Part shown: in pieces, positions 16,601 through 24,080 of the stretch
Position numbering within the stretch: the stretch's first letter is position 1
How the letters are laid out: every line of letters starts with the position of its first letter
Source: Cyclobacteriaceae bacterium
GTDB taxonomy: Bacteria > Bacteroidota > Bacteroidia > Cytophagales > Cyclobacteriaceae
Length of the DNA stretch: 49,779 nucleotides
Direction of reading: 5' to 3'
Assembly: GCA_019694905.1 (NCBI GenBank)
Contig: JAIBBB010000003.1
Location: 1 to 49,779, forward strand
Position numbers and translations under genes: made by a program
The notes under the pieces: model-generated
The model's database searches: none
Seen by the model: the letters and a program-made list of their open reading frames with translations, nothing else
What the model was told of the DNA's origin: nothing

Positions 16601-18715
16601 GTAGGCTGATCCTCCTGCGCTGTTCTTGGCGCGCACCCGGAAATAGTAGGTAACTCCAGCTGTGAGATTCGTAAAATTTGCTGTATTCATAAACCCGAAG
16701 GTTTGCAACGGGAAAACACCAGTTCTTGTATGGAATACGCTGTCAAAATGGAGATTGTCACCATCTGACTCTTCAATGACATAGTAATCCTCCACATCGC
16801 TGTTATCGTCCCACTGAAGAATAACCCTGCCGGTTGTGCCTGTTCCCGTCAGATTGGTGGGGGGCGAAGGTGCTACAACGGGCACATGGCTTTTGTATAC
16901 TACCCCCCCTTCTGCAATCAGGTATGCGTATTTTTGCGCGTTGAGATAGGAGCCCACAACAGTTGCATACCGATTGGGAAGTGCATTGTTGGCATATGAA
17001 TTTCCCCCATCAATAGTTTGCAGGATGTTTCCAACAGTCTTGGGAATAAGGAGGTGGTTGTAGGAATCAAACGCAATCAAACCAATAGAAGAAGTCACTG
17101 TTTGGTTGTTTGTTTTCCAGGTGGCTCCTGCATCAGAAGATTCATAGACCTGAAAGGATCCATTGGATTTCAACATGAAGAGCTTCCCATTTGCAATAGA
17201 CATGCCTTTAACCGAGCCCGGAAAGAAGTCAATCTGAGTTGCGGTAGTGGATCCGGACGGAACTTTGTAGAGAACACCGTTAGATCGGAGATAAATATTC
17301 CCGGAAGAGTCCATCCAGGTCATGTCAAACACATTGGGACTGAGCCCTGTGATGGGCACTGCGGTAACCGTCGCACCTAGATCGGTAGTCGTATATAATT
17401 GTCCGCCGTTGTACAGGTTGGCCAGGTACACTGTAGTCCCATTAGCGCTTCCAATAAATTGATAGGAGTTCGCGCTGCTTTGCACTGTCCAGGTTGATCC
17501 GTTGTCCCCGGAGCTGGCAACTCCCAGCCCTGCAGCAAGAATTACGTTACCTGGCAACTGCAAGAACTTGTTGACAACCATGTTCGCCCCTGTTGAATTG
17601 TTGTACGACCAATTCACGCCGTCATCAATCGAATAGAAATATCCGTAGGTACCGGCAGCCACAAGCAGTCTGCCATTTTGCGTACTGAAAATGTCTGTTG
17701 GTTGCAGTGCCGTAAATCCGTTATTCACAGGATTCCACGTCGCCCCGGTGTCTGTACTCTTGAATACGCCCAGTGACTCCACGGATACATAAAGGGTCGA
17801 CGGGGAAACAGCCACCGCTGCGTATGGGTAATAGGAATATGGCAGATTGCCACCCAAGGTCCACGTAGGACTCGCATTGGTAGGATTGGATGTATACCAG
17901 GCCTGCCGGTTGTACGGATTGAACAGCCAAAGATTGCCTCCACTGTCCATGCTCAGAATGCCTCCGTAATTGGTAGCAGGAAGATTGCCAAGTATCAGTT
18001 TCCAACTGTCACCGCGATCGGCACAGGAATAAACGCCATCGGACCCCACGGCGTAGACTGTTTGACCTGACGTCACCAGTGAGAAAAACCCATCTGCCGT
18101 TGGCTTTACCGCTGCAGGGTTATTCCAATTAATTCCACCGTTATTGGAATAGTACACGCTCTTTTCATTCACTGAATTGACCGTGGCCACAAATACATCG
18201 TTGGTAGAGTTGACAGCAATGTCATTGATAAATTCACTCCCTGTCACACCCGTACTGAGTGACGTGAAAGTGACTCCACCATTGGTACTCTTGTAAATTG
18301 CTTGAGATGAACTCAAATAGACGGTGCCGTTGGGCGCCACAGCCACTTGGGCGGCAATGGCTGACACGGTTGAGACTTCTGTCCATGTCACCCCGCCATC
18401 AGTCGACTTGTAAAGTCTGTTAAAACCGGTAGCCCATGCGTTTCCGGAAGGATCGATCACTACGTCGTAGGCGCCTGCATTTATGGAATTGGATGAAGTA
18501 TTCAAATTACTCATCGTATTCCATGTGGCCCCGGCATCCGTTGAATACATGATCCCATTTGCCTGGGTCGCGGCGATGAGGTTTCCGCCGGGATGGATCG
18601 CGAGCGCATTGACTTTCCCTCCAAACGGTCCATTGGTTGCATCCCATGTGGTCTGGGCCATGCCGCTGGCACATATCAGACACAACAACCAAACTGCGTA
18701 TAGCTTTACTTTCAT
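10610..18715 (-). CDS. Giant modular T9SS-secreted surface protein
   Basis: The 2,701-residue protein starts with a signal peptide (MKVKLYAVWLLCLICASGMAQ). Domains in order: about ten BNR/Asp-box-like repeats forming one or more propellers (25-610, GATWNT, GGVTWTEV, DGVNWSYN); an FN3 domain (615-710); an unassigned beta domain (715-830); a second FN3 (840-930); an FG-GAP/VCBS region (935-1305) with seven Ca-binding-like motifs such as DLDGDGDEDI; an ASPIC/UnbV segment (about 1322-1405); a Big_5-like Ig domain (1405-1510); seven tandem repeats of about 107 residues (1519-2270); a linker domain; and a type A T9SS sorting domain in the last 90 residues (NPTNSRTNISFSL to GKVIVSK). It should be carried across the outer membrane and attached to the surface or released. 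An adhesive or matrix role is plausible but not proven. Confidence 0.9.
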   Translation of the reverse strand: MKVKLYAVWLLCLICASGMAQTTWDATNGPFGGKVNALAIHPGGNLIAATQANGIMYSTDAGATWNTMSNLNTSSNSINAGAYDVVIDPSGNAWATGFNRLYKSTDGGVTWTEVSTVSAIAAQVAVAPNGTVYLSSSQAIYKSTNGGVTFTSLSTGVTGSEFINDIAVNSTNDVFVATVNSVNEKSVYYSNNGGINWNNPAAVKPTADGFFSLVTSGQTVYAVGSDGVYSCADRGDSWKLILGNLPATNYGGILSMDSGGNLWLFNPYNRQAWYTSNPTNASPTWTLGGNLPYSYYPYAAVAVSPSTLYVSVESLGVFKSTDTGATWNPVNNGFTALQPTDIFSTQNGRLLVAAGTYGYFYSIDDGVNWSYNNSTGANMVVNKFLQLPGNVILAAGLGVASSGDNGSTWTVQSSANSYQFIGSANGTTVYLANLYNGGQLYTTTDLGATVTAVPITGLSPNVFDMTWMDSSGNIYLRSNGVLYKVPSGSTTATQIDFFPGSVKGMSIANGKLFMLKSNGSFQVYESSDAGATWKTNNQTVTSSIGLIAFDSYNHLLIPKTVGNILQTIDGGNSYANNALPNRYATVVGSYLNAQKYAYLIAEGGVVYKSHVPVVAPSPPTNLTGTGTTGRVILQWDDNSDVEDYYVIEESDGDNLHFDSVFHTRTGVFPLQTFGFMNTANFTNLTAGVTYYFRVRAKNSAGGSAYSNEFSFTAPVGCPNSIPSNRSWTMTVTADPGSTASGPGPFTSSSVQILVSSTGEYFINDYSLGIDPLMSANEGYFIENCGNVLFEDLYHINNGNSTWDAQTGTLTLHWKSLPDVGLPLFYGTSVLTLNSTDPIPAAPSANGYLISSTQVLINYSLSPFATSFKIYRSDTGAGGPFNEIATVLYPKQIFLDKNLTPNTNYTYRITALNASGESAASGDVSVTTTPTLFSPVDNDITLNTENQQGVSWGDLDGDGDEDIASPSFTNSKGQTVPPVFYENIGGGNFTRRNFSNLPDDGTVSRGIGIFDYNNDGKLDMYIARSSSLGDILMVNNGGWDFTKIKVTGSIYPGATGFRGLAITDYNKDGFADVYIGNGITSGGTPETSNILLRNEAGSGFTLITNDALATDLSNGRMISAADYDNDGDQDILILNETSSLGNPILLYKNNGGTFAKVTSTVFETDIFNLARTASWGDIDNDGDLDLYVGSQGANPTVAHDRLYRNDGNDIFTSLTTSPVEEGGTISRGSTFGDIDNDGDLDLLVINDAANSLFINDGTGTFTKSTSTELLLGANVAEIGVAMADYDVDGFLDVYPTKGQTTPIDLPNLLYHNNLTPTASRNWIEVRLVGTVSNRAALGARVIATTTFPSKTQIRELSLLTGYGSQNSLIQHFGLSSASFVSITVKWPSGVVQTLSNIPVNQLITITEDTAGPVPVTLSPANNATGAALDAKVAITFDEVPTPMPGKKITITPINPPGAAQSLFVTAGTVSGNKITFTPTNPFSYLTKYEVTIDAGAFEDIYGNPSLAMTAGVWNFTAIENIPPVFDPTTPLTYSAQVAKGFGTMQLLVSVTDNVGVDSVLVSYRGSGSSSPYVTSPATYNATTQQWQYGVAESDYSPTGLEFYVTAKDKDGNSKVSPSSGIYTSLYETTPPVFDPTTPLTFSAVVAKGFSSLPIQVIVTDNFAVDSVNISYRGAGSTGAYGKLIGTYSGATLSWQFSASESLFNATGLEFFVTAKDKTGNFAVYPASGKAQSLYETTPPVFDATTPLTYTATLSKGFNTMKIQALVSDNFGVDSVIVSYRGAGASGAYSKSALTFNAGNGLWEYSVSESSYNGSGLEFFVTAKDKTGNSAVSPAAGTAKSLYETTPPLFDVATPLTFTATVAKGFNSMKIQAVVTDNYSVDSVIVNYRGAGSTGTYNTAPATYNVTNSNWEYNMPESSYDGTGVTFFVLAKDKTGNTAVYPASGVVQSLYETVPPVFDPTTPLTYTALLEQGFASMKIQARVTDNFGVDSVIVSYRGAGSVSAYQKGVAIYKPASGLWEYTVSESAYNSTGLEFFVTAKDKTGNSSVTPSSGKTLSLYETTPPLITFDNAQTNMVPKTITQKSFLVTVTDNFTVDSVIMYYRSTLQAGVYTKARMSLSGSEANQYQLIVPVSAFAGTGLEYYFVAKDRTGNTTTQPATGAYLTPLDNTAPSFGAFTAPTSWNQQFGTVTLSIPVSDNLSSVSSVVMHYRAITSTSYSSLSGSPNGTNFDMIVQDAWPDENGLEYYFEATDPSGNTARQPTGTSTYVTRIQYPSPKVPESVLGFGGKPGDWKIFTIPFELSNNSVTSILADLGSTEGNTKWKLLTYKDQTAWATFPEFNTLIRGKGYFINILNNIQVSVGSNLTGPQNSRGNLFQLNLVQGWNQIGNPYLSEILWSDVISYNGLSGSVGTLKGFSSGTYVDINGLKPYEGGFVFADAAMTISIPFKGQTAPGGRLASITSSDLASDQWEVDLALESGGKTTRLSGFGMHPDARDGRDAFDDFVPPRFFDYAEVYTNHPEHIAGRFARDVVATSREHTWTFEVDTNLDGPATLRWDPSLFGDNDLELYLLDVRAQQLVDMRTSASYAFDPSRSREFKFYYGTELKDKVRPSGVVLGQATPNPTNSRTNISFSLPDVPGGSKVVMEAYDLMGHRVQTLLEGQYPGGFHTTTWDVSAYNDGLYIYKLVVDNTHGKTTLTGKVIVSK
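11905..14160 (-). repeat. Seven tandem ~107-residue (~322 bp) Ig-like repeats in the giant gene
   Basis: Unit boundaries fall near 14160, 13838, 13516, 13192, 12870, 12543 and 12222 on the minus strand. Each unit starts near (T)PPxFD and contains VTDNxxVDSVxVxYRGAG and TGLEFFVTAKDKTGN. Units one to five are very similar and units six and seven are diverged. The near-constant period and conserved core suggest duplication with later homogenisation inside the gene. Confidence 0.9.
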
Positions 18716-18727
18716 GTATATGGAAGC

Positions 18728-19447
18728 TTATTTCGTGATGATGGGAGGATTCTTAATCTCGCTGCTGGTGCTGCCACCGCCCGACAATGCCGCCAGCGCG
18801 GCGGCAATTCCTGCAACCGGGACGACCTTCAACAGGAGCGGTAATTTCCTTTTCACCTTGAAGTTTTCGGAATACACGATTTCATCAGTCTTTCGCGAAT
18901 CAGTGATCTTGAGGCGATAGTCCGAACCAGGCTTGAGGTGGGTTCCCATGGAAAGCGTATAGGCGCCATTGTTAGGGTGATTAAGTTCCCCGCTCACCCG
19001 AGTAGAGCCCTTGTACAGTTCAATGTGGATTGGATTGGTATTACCCGGTCGCCAGGCGATGTCGTAGTTCTTGCCCCGCTTGTAGGTGCGCCTGGCATCG
19101 AAATTCCGAAGTTTGACAAAGGGAACAAACACCCGACCGCGAATTTCAAGCGACAACTTGCCCTTATATCCTCCAATTTCCTTGAGCAGGTTCCATTCAA
19201 TTTTGCGGTCCGCACCTGGCTTTACCTCAGAACCTACATCCCCTGATACCTTTGTCATGGGGGCAGAAAACTTGTCGTTCGAGGTGTAAAGTGAAATCTG
19301 GTATTCGTTGTTCGGATTATTGTCTTCCAGATCGTAGTGAACGACGACGACTTCACCCTTTAACTCAATCTGGGTGATTTTCGCGTTCTGGGCAACCGCC
19401 ACGGTGCCAATCGACAGGAAGGCCAATAAAAAGGCTATCGGCTTCAT
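18728..19447 (-). CDS. Small exported protein with Kre9/KNH-like Ig domain
   Basis: The 239-residue protein has a signal peptide (MKPIAFLLAFLSIGTVAVAQ). Residues about 20-110 form a first beta domain containing 'HYDLEDNNPNNEYQISLY', a pattern common to exported Bacteroidota proteins next to caspase-like genes. Residues about 113-200 resemble the N-terminal domain of the yeast Kre9/KNH family (YKRGKNYDIAWRPGN, PIHIELYKG, NNGAYTLSMGTHLKPGSDY). A short hydrophobic stretch near 205-222 and a Ser/Thr/Gly-rich tail follow; the tail could be a membrane anchor. It ends 12 bases before the giant protein gene and is probably the first gene of that operon. Function unknown. A role in presenting or binding the giant protein is speculation. 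Confidence 0.75.
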   Translation of the reverse strand: MKPIAFLLAFLSIGTVAVAQNAKITQIELKGEVVVVHYDLEDNNPNNEYQISLYTSNDKFSAPMTKVSGDVGSEVKPGADRKIEWNLLKEIGGYKGKLSLEIRGRVFVPFVKLRNFDARRTYKRGKNYDIAWRPGNTNPIHIELYKGSTRVSGELNHPNNGAYTLSMGTHLKPGSDYRLKITDSRKTDEIVYSENFKVKRKLPLLLKVVPVAGIAAALAALSGGGSTSSEIKNPPIITK

Positions 19448-19467
19448 GAAAGGGGGTTTAGGGAATC

Positions 19468-19498
19468 TAAAATTACCCGATTTATCGAGATTCTCAAT
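19468..19498 (-). promoter_or_regulatory. Candidate promoter of the Kre9-like/giant protein/caspase operon
   Basis: On the minus strand, ATTG (19495-19498) is followed after 19 bases by TAATTTTA (19468-19475). This is one mismatch in each element from TTTG-N19-TAnnTTTG. It lies about 20 bases before the start at 19447 and just after the recG stop. The spacing is right but the match is imperfect. Confidence 0.35.
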
Positions 19499-19508
19499 CT
19501 GTGGTAAC

Positions 19509-21602
19509 CTAACTGATCTGACTCCAACTGACCTTACTTCCCTTCCGGGTCTGCATTTGTGTCCTGAGCATACTGTGTTCCGGCAGCCTGAGTTCAGGAT
19601 CTGAGCTCAAAACAATCGTGGCTTCCTCCCGTGCGGCTTGGAGGATTTGCTGGTCCTTCACCAAATCGGCAATATGTAAATCCAGCAAGCCGCTCTGCTG
19701 GGTCCCCATCAGGTCGCCAGGCCCTCTCAGCTTCAGATCAGTCTCTGCAATTTCAAAACCATTGTTGGTCCGCACCATTGTATCCATGCGCTCCCTGGAG
19801 TCCGCCCCTAATTTGAAACCAGTCATCAATATACAATACGACTGCTCGGCGCCCCGGCCAACCCTTCCCCTCAACTGATGTAATTGTGACAAGCCGAACC
19901 TTTCGGCGTTTTCAATAACCATCACCGATGCATTGGGTACATCCACGCCCACCTCTATCACCGTGGTGGCCACCATGATCTTTGTTTCCCCCTTCTTGAA
20001 TCTTGCCATCTCAAAATCCTTTGCTTCAGGTTTCATCTTCCCGTGAACGATGCTGATCGCAACATCTGGAAACGCCCTCGAAATACTCTCATATCCATCC
20101 ATGAGATGCTTGAGATCAAGCTTGGAAGACTCTTCAATCAATGGATAAACAACATAAACCTGCCTCCCCGCCTCAATTTGCTGGCGCAAAAATCCATTGA
20201 CCTGCAACCGGTGGCTGTCATACCGGTGAAGGGTCTTGATGGGCTTCCGGCCCTTTGGCAATTCGTCTATCACCGAAATATCCAGGTCTCCATATAGCGT
20301 CATGGCCAGCGTTCTTGGAATCGGGGTGGCCGTCATCACAAGCACGTGAGGGTAAACACGGGCATTCTTCTGCCAGAGCCTGGAGCGCTGACCCACACCA
20401 AACCGATGCTGCTCATCGATTATGGCCAACCCGAGTGACTTGAATTGGACTTCCTCCTCCAGCAATGCATGAGTGCCGATCAGAATCTTCAGTGTGCCGT
20501 CCCGCAAGTATTGGTGAATAACCTTGCGCTCAGCTTTTTTGGTTGAGCCCGTCAGCAATGCAATTGGCAATTGCATCTTCTCTGCATGTCGCTTCAGATT
20601 TTGATAGTGCTGCTGGGCCAGAATTTCTGTGGGTGCCATCAGGGCAGTCTGGGCACCACTGCTGATGGCCTGCAACAGGCAGATGAAAGCAACGATGGTT
20701 TTCCCGCTGCCTACATCTCCCTGAAGAAGCCGATTCATCTGTATTCCACTTTTCAAATCCTGATAGATTTCGCGTATCACACGCTTCTGCGCATCGGTCA
20801 GTGTAAACGGCAGGTGATTTTTGTAGAAATCTGTGAGCATTGAAGTATCAGAGAGGACGAGGCCCTTGAATTTCTCATGCCGGACAACCTTCATGCGCAG
20901 CAATTGCAGCTGAACAAAGAATAACTCCTCAAATTTCAGCCGCCGTTGCGCCTCCGCCAGCTGTTCATGACTGTCAGGAATATGAATCTGCCGCATGGCA
21001 TCCGTCTTCGCCATGAGCCGATATTTCTTCAGAAGCGAGTCTGGCAGATTCTCGCGGATATGTGCGCTGGCATGTGTCAGCAACTCCTGTTGTAACCTGA
21101 ATATCTGTTTTGAGTCAACATACCGCGACCGCAGCTTTTCACTGATGGAATAAACCGGTTGAAGGAAGCGCGCATCTTCGTTGCGCCCAGTGATAGGTTC
21201 AATCTCCGGGTGTGCAATTGAAAAACTGCGTCCGTAGCGCGCAGGCTTGCCAAATACGATATAGTCAACTCCCGGCTTTATCTTGTCCAGCACCCATTGC
21301 ATTCCCTGAAACCATACCAATTCCATCGTGCCGGTACCATCCGTAAACGCGCCAACAAGCCGCTTTTTGTGGCCAGACCCTTCTGTCCTGAACTGTGTAA
21401 GGCGGCCTTTGATCTGAACATGGGGCATGGCCTCATCCGTTTCAGCAATGGTATAAAACCGGGTTCGGTCTTCGTAGCGAAAAGGGTAATGCTGAATAAG
21501 GTCGCCGAAAGTGAAAATCTGCAATTCCTTTTGCAGCATGGCAGCGCGCTGCGGACCTACTCCTTTCAGATATTCTATGGGCGTATCAAAAAATGCAGCC
21601 AC
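19509..21602 (-). CDS. recG: ATP-dependent DNA helicase RecG
   Basis: The 697-residue length and motifs match RecG, the helicase that regresses stalled replication forks and processes recombination branches. An OB-fold wedge domain occupies about 1-200 (HhH-like YLKGVGPQRAAML at 11-23). The helicase core has the Walker A motif GDVGSGKT with K301, motif Ia APTEILAQQH, the DEQH box (396-399), and 'VMTATPIPRTLAMT'. Motifs V/VI follow (ATTVIEVGVDVPNA, QLRGRVGRG), and then the RecG-type C-terminal 'LKLRGPGDLMGTQQSG'. It lies 33 bases downstream of gldD and is probably the last gene of an ssb-gldE-gldD-recG transcription unit. Confidence 0.98.
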   Translation of the reverse strand: MAAFFDTPIEYLKGVGPQRAAMLQKELQIFTFGDLIQHYPFRYEDRTRFYTIAETDEAMPHVQIKGRLTQFRTEGSGHKKRLVGAFTDGTGTMELVWFQGMQWVLDKIKPGVDYIVFGKPARYGRSFSIAHPEIEPITGRNEDARFLQPVYSISEKLRSRYVDSKQIFRLQQELLTHASAHIRENLPDSLLKKYRLMAKTDAMRQIHIPDSHEQLAEAQRRLKFEELFFVQLQLLRMKVVRHEKFKGLVLSDTSMLTDFYKNHLPFTLTDAQKRVIREIYQDLKSGIQMNRLLQGDVGSGKTIVAFICLLQAISSGAQTALMAPTEILAQQHYQNLKRHAEKMQLPIALLTGSTKKAERKVIHQYLRDGTLKILIGTHALLEEEVQFKSLGLAIIDEQHRFGVGQRSRLWQKNARVYPHVLVMTATPIPRTLAMTLYGDLDISVIDELPKGRKPIKTLHRYDSHRLQVNGFLRQQIEAGRQVYVVYPLIEESSKLDLKHLMDGYESISRAFPDVAISIVHGKMKPEAKDFEMARFKKGETKIMVATTVIEVGVDVPNASVMVIENAERFGLSQLHQLRGRVGRGAEQSYCILMTGFKLGADSRERMDTMVRTNNGFEIAETDLKLRGPGDLMGTQQSGLLDLHIADLVKDQQILQAAREEATIVLSSDPELRLPEHSMLRTQMQTRKGSKVSWSQIS

Positions 21603-21635
21603 GAGAGTCAGTCGGGTAGCAGATTCAAGGTCTCC

Positions 21636-22220
21636 TTAGCGTGGATTCCACTGGAGTGTATTGATAAGATGCATTGCATCCTTCTTGACATATTCAATGG
21701 CCGGAGCGAGTGAGTCATTCTGGACCTTCGTATAAAAATACAACGCTCCCCTCAAAAAGTGACGGGAGGAATCTGTCACAGTAAACTGAAACTGACTAGG
21801 GACTTCGCCGCTGATTTCCGCGATTACGGCAGTTTTTCCGGAAGGTGTCCTCACATTCACCTCATCAATGGCGTAAGCCTTGATCTGGTGCTTGGCTGTG
21901 AGTACATAGGCGTCATTCAGGTATTCCTTCAACCGTCTGGGGTCGTTCAGGATGGGTTTGTAGGTGATATGAATGTTGGCATGGATGGCAGGATAATAGA
22001 GCTCGATCCAGTATCTCTCGCTGATGCGCGAGGTGTCGCGGAGCAAGCGGGCGTGGGTCGAGTACTCAAACCGGTACGGCAGGCTGTCGGGCGAAAGTCG
22101 ATACGCTGCGGGAAGCAGTTCCAGCCGGTTATAGCCCCGGGGTTTGGGCTGGTAAGTTCTGCTGCAGGAACCCACCGCAACAATCATTAAGCCCGTCAGA
22201 AGGATAGCGGCAATTCTCAT
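21636..22220 (-). CDS. gldD: Gliding motility lipoprotein GldD
   Basis: The 194-residue protein has a lipobox ending at C19 (VAVGSC), so it should be a lipoprotein. The '[14 protein letters not shown]' and '[11 protein letters not shown]' segments and the C-terminal '[20 protein letters not shown]' text are characteristic of GldD. Loss of GldD in Flavobacterium johnsoniae abolishes gliding and T9SS-related phenotypes (family knowledge), although its molecular role is unresolved. The gene overlaps the stop of gldE by four bases (ATGA), as in other Bacteroidota, which implies coupled translation. The conserved gldE-gldD pairing strengthens the call. Confidence 0.95.
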   Translation of the reverse strand: MRIAAILLTGLMIVAVGSCSRTYQPKPRGYNRLELLPAAYRLSPDSLPYRFEYSTHARLLRDTSRISERYWIELYYPAIHANIHITYKPILNDPRRLKEYLNDAYVLTAKHQIKAYAIDEVNVRTPSGKTAVIAEISGEVPSQFQFTVTDSSRHFLRGALYFYTKVQNDSLAPAIEYVKKDAMHLINTLQWNPR

Positions 22221-23548
22221 TTATTCTCTGCGTCGGATATGGCAACGCGGACACGCTTGATTCGCTTCTGATCAACTGAAACGATGGTGAAGACAAATCG
22301 CTTGAATGTCACTTTGTCTCCCGCATTGGGCAACACGGAGTGCAGCTCAAGGATCAGGCCACCCAGTGATTCACTTTCACCCCTGACATCCTCAAACTCC
22401 ACAGGATCCACATCGATCACTTTGCAAAAGTCGTGAAGTGAAATACGGCCTTCAAAAACATATGTATGGTCGTCGATACGGGTGAACGGCAGGTTTTCCT
22501 CATCGAATTCGTCGTTGATTTCTCCGATGATCTCTTCTATGAGGTCTTCCAGCGTGATCAGTCCGGCCGTGCCTCCATATTCATCAACCACCAAAGCCAT
22601 ATGCACCCGCTTGCTTTGGAAATCTTTGAGCAATCCGTCGAGTTTCTTGGTTTCAGGTACCAGGAATACTGGCCGCAGTAGCTTCTGCCATTTGAATTCA
22701 TCCGGCTCGTCGAGATATGGAAGAAGATCTTTGATGTACAGAATGCCTTCCAGTTTGTCCAATGTATCCCTGTAGACAGGAATCCTCGAAAATCCGGATG
22801 CACTAACCTGAGTCATCAATTCCCTGAAGCCGGTTTCAACATCCACTGCTGAAATCTCCATCCTGGATTTCATAACCTGGCGCACGGTGAGCGTACCGAA
22901 GTTCACAATCCCTTTAAGAATCTCTCTTTCTTCGTCCGAAGTCTGATCGTTATCCGTTGTAAGTTCCAGTGCCTGGTTGAGCTCTTCTACAGTGGTGCTG
23001 TAACCCTTCCGCTCGATTCGTCTCTCGACCAGATTACTGAGTTTCATGAGCGGCCAGGAGATTGGCATGCAGATTCGTTCCAGCACCAGCCACACGCCAC
23101 CCATCAGTTTTGCAATAACCATATTGCGCTGGGTAGCGTAGACTTTGGGGATGATCTCTCCAAAGAAAGTGATCGCAAATGTGGCGGAAAAGGTAACTAT
23201 ACCCACGATGGTCTGTGCCGGATTGCGTGTACCGGCCATGTCCCACATCAGGAAAGTGGAAACTGTAACTACACCTACGTTCACAAAATTGTTCATGATG
23301 AGAATGGTCGCCAGTAAGAGCCTGGGATTCTTCAGCAGCGAAACAATATTTCTGTCATCCTGATTTTCGGACTGCCTGATCACATCCAGATCTGATGTCT
23401 TCAGGGAGAAGAATGCAACTTCAGACGCCGAAATCATAGCCGACATGCCCAGCATCACCGCGATGGCGATAAAACTGAACACATAGAAATAGTTCGGGCC
23501 TGTTGCTGCCAGATCGGAAAGAAAAGACTGACTACTGATACTATCCAC
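22217..23548 (-). CDS. gldE: Gliding-motility-associated CNNM/CBS membrane protein GldE
   Basis: The 443-residue protein has the HlyC/CorC-type layout: a DUF21/CNNM membrane domain (about 20-200, four hydrophobic segments), a CBS pair (about 215-335, including [15 protein letters not shown] and [22 protein letters not shown]), and a CorC_HlyC domain at the C-terminus (350-440). Relatives are linked to divalent cation transport. GldE is the paralogue found next to gldD that partially overlaps GldD function in F. johnsoniae. It starts 20 bases after the ssb stop and overlaps gldD by four bases, so the three are likely one operon. Confidence 0.93.
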   Translation of the reverse strand: MDSISSQSFLSDLAATGPNYFYVFSFIAIAVMLGMSAMISASEVAFFSLKTSDLDVIRQSENQDDRNIVSLLKNPRLLLATILIMNNFVNVGVVTVSTFLMWDMAGTRNPAQTIVGIVTFSATFAITFFGEIIPKVYATQRNMVIAKLMGGVWLVLERICMPISWPLMKLSNLVERRIERKGYSTTVEELNQALELTTDNDQTSDEEREILKGIVNFGTLTVRQVMKSRMEISAVDVETGFRELMTQVSASGFSRIPVYRDTLDKLEGILYIKDLLPYLDEPDEFKWQKLLRPVFLVPETKKLDGLLKDFQSKRVHMALVVDEYGGTAGLITLEDLIEEIIGEINDEFDEENLPFTRIDDHTYVFEGRISLHDFCKVIDVDPVEFEDVRGESESLGGLILELHSVLPNAGDKVTFKRFVFTIVSVDQKRIKRVRVAISDAENK

Positions 23549-23568
23549 TCGAGCGGGCGTATGATTGA

Positions 23569-24009
23569 CTAGAAGGGAAGGTCATCTGTCGCATTGTCCG
23601 GTGCTGGCTTGAAATCGCCATTGGGACGGGCGCCAGAAGCAGGTGCAACATAATCAGAGCCTGAATTGCCGCCGCCGGAACGGGATCCGAGCATGGTCAT
23701 TTGATCTGCCACCACCTCCGTGGTATAGCGGGTAACGCCCTCTTTTTCCCAGGAACGGGTTCTGAGCTTTCCTTCAATGTACACCTGATCACCTTTGTGA
23801 AGATACTTGGCAGCAATATCAGCCAACCCGCGCCACATTACCACATTGTGCCATTCCGTGAGTTCCTTCTTCTCTCCAGTGGTTTTGTCCCTGTACGATT
23901 CAGAAGTGGCAACAGTGAAATTGGCCACAGATGCACCATTTTCAAGATTCCTTATTTCAGGATCCTTACCCAACCGACCCACTAGTATTACCTTGTTTAC
24001 GCCTGACAT
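23569..24009 (-). CDS. ssb: Single-stranded DNA-binding protein
   Basis: The 146-residue protein has an OB-fold (about 1-108: [50 protein letters not shown]), a short Gly/Ser/Pro-rich linker, and the acidic interaction tip DDLPF at the C-terminus that recruits repair and replication proteins. It is shorter than E. coli SSB because of a reduced linker, normal for this phylum. The neighbours gldE and gldD downstream and mutY upstream reproduce a known Bacteroidota gene order. A TAATTTTG box 51 bases upstream could be its -7 promoter element. Confidence 0.97.
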   Translation of the reverse strand: MSGVNKVILVGRLGKDPEIRNLENGASVANFTVATSESYRDKTTGEKKELTEWHNVVMWRGLADIAAKYLHKGDQVYIEGKLRTRSWEKEGVTRYTTEVVADQMTMLGSRSGGGNSGSDYVAPASGARPNGDFKPAPDNATDDLPF

Positions 24010-24059
24010 ATTGTTGTTTGTTTATTCCTGTTCGTTTGCACCTGAATGTGCCGGGGGGT

Positions 24060-24067
24060 CAAAATTA
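24060..24067 (-). promoter_or_regulatory. Candidate -7 promoter element upstream of ssb
   Basis: TAATTTTG on the minus strand fits TAnnTTTG exactly and lies about 51 bases before the ssb start, just past the mutY stop at 24081. I do not see a well-spaced TTTG -33 element, so the assignment is weak. Confidence 0.35.
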
Positions 24068-24080
24068 CCAAAATCCCGAA

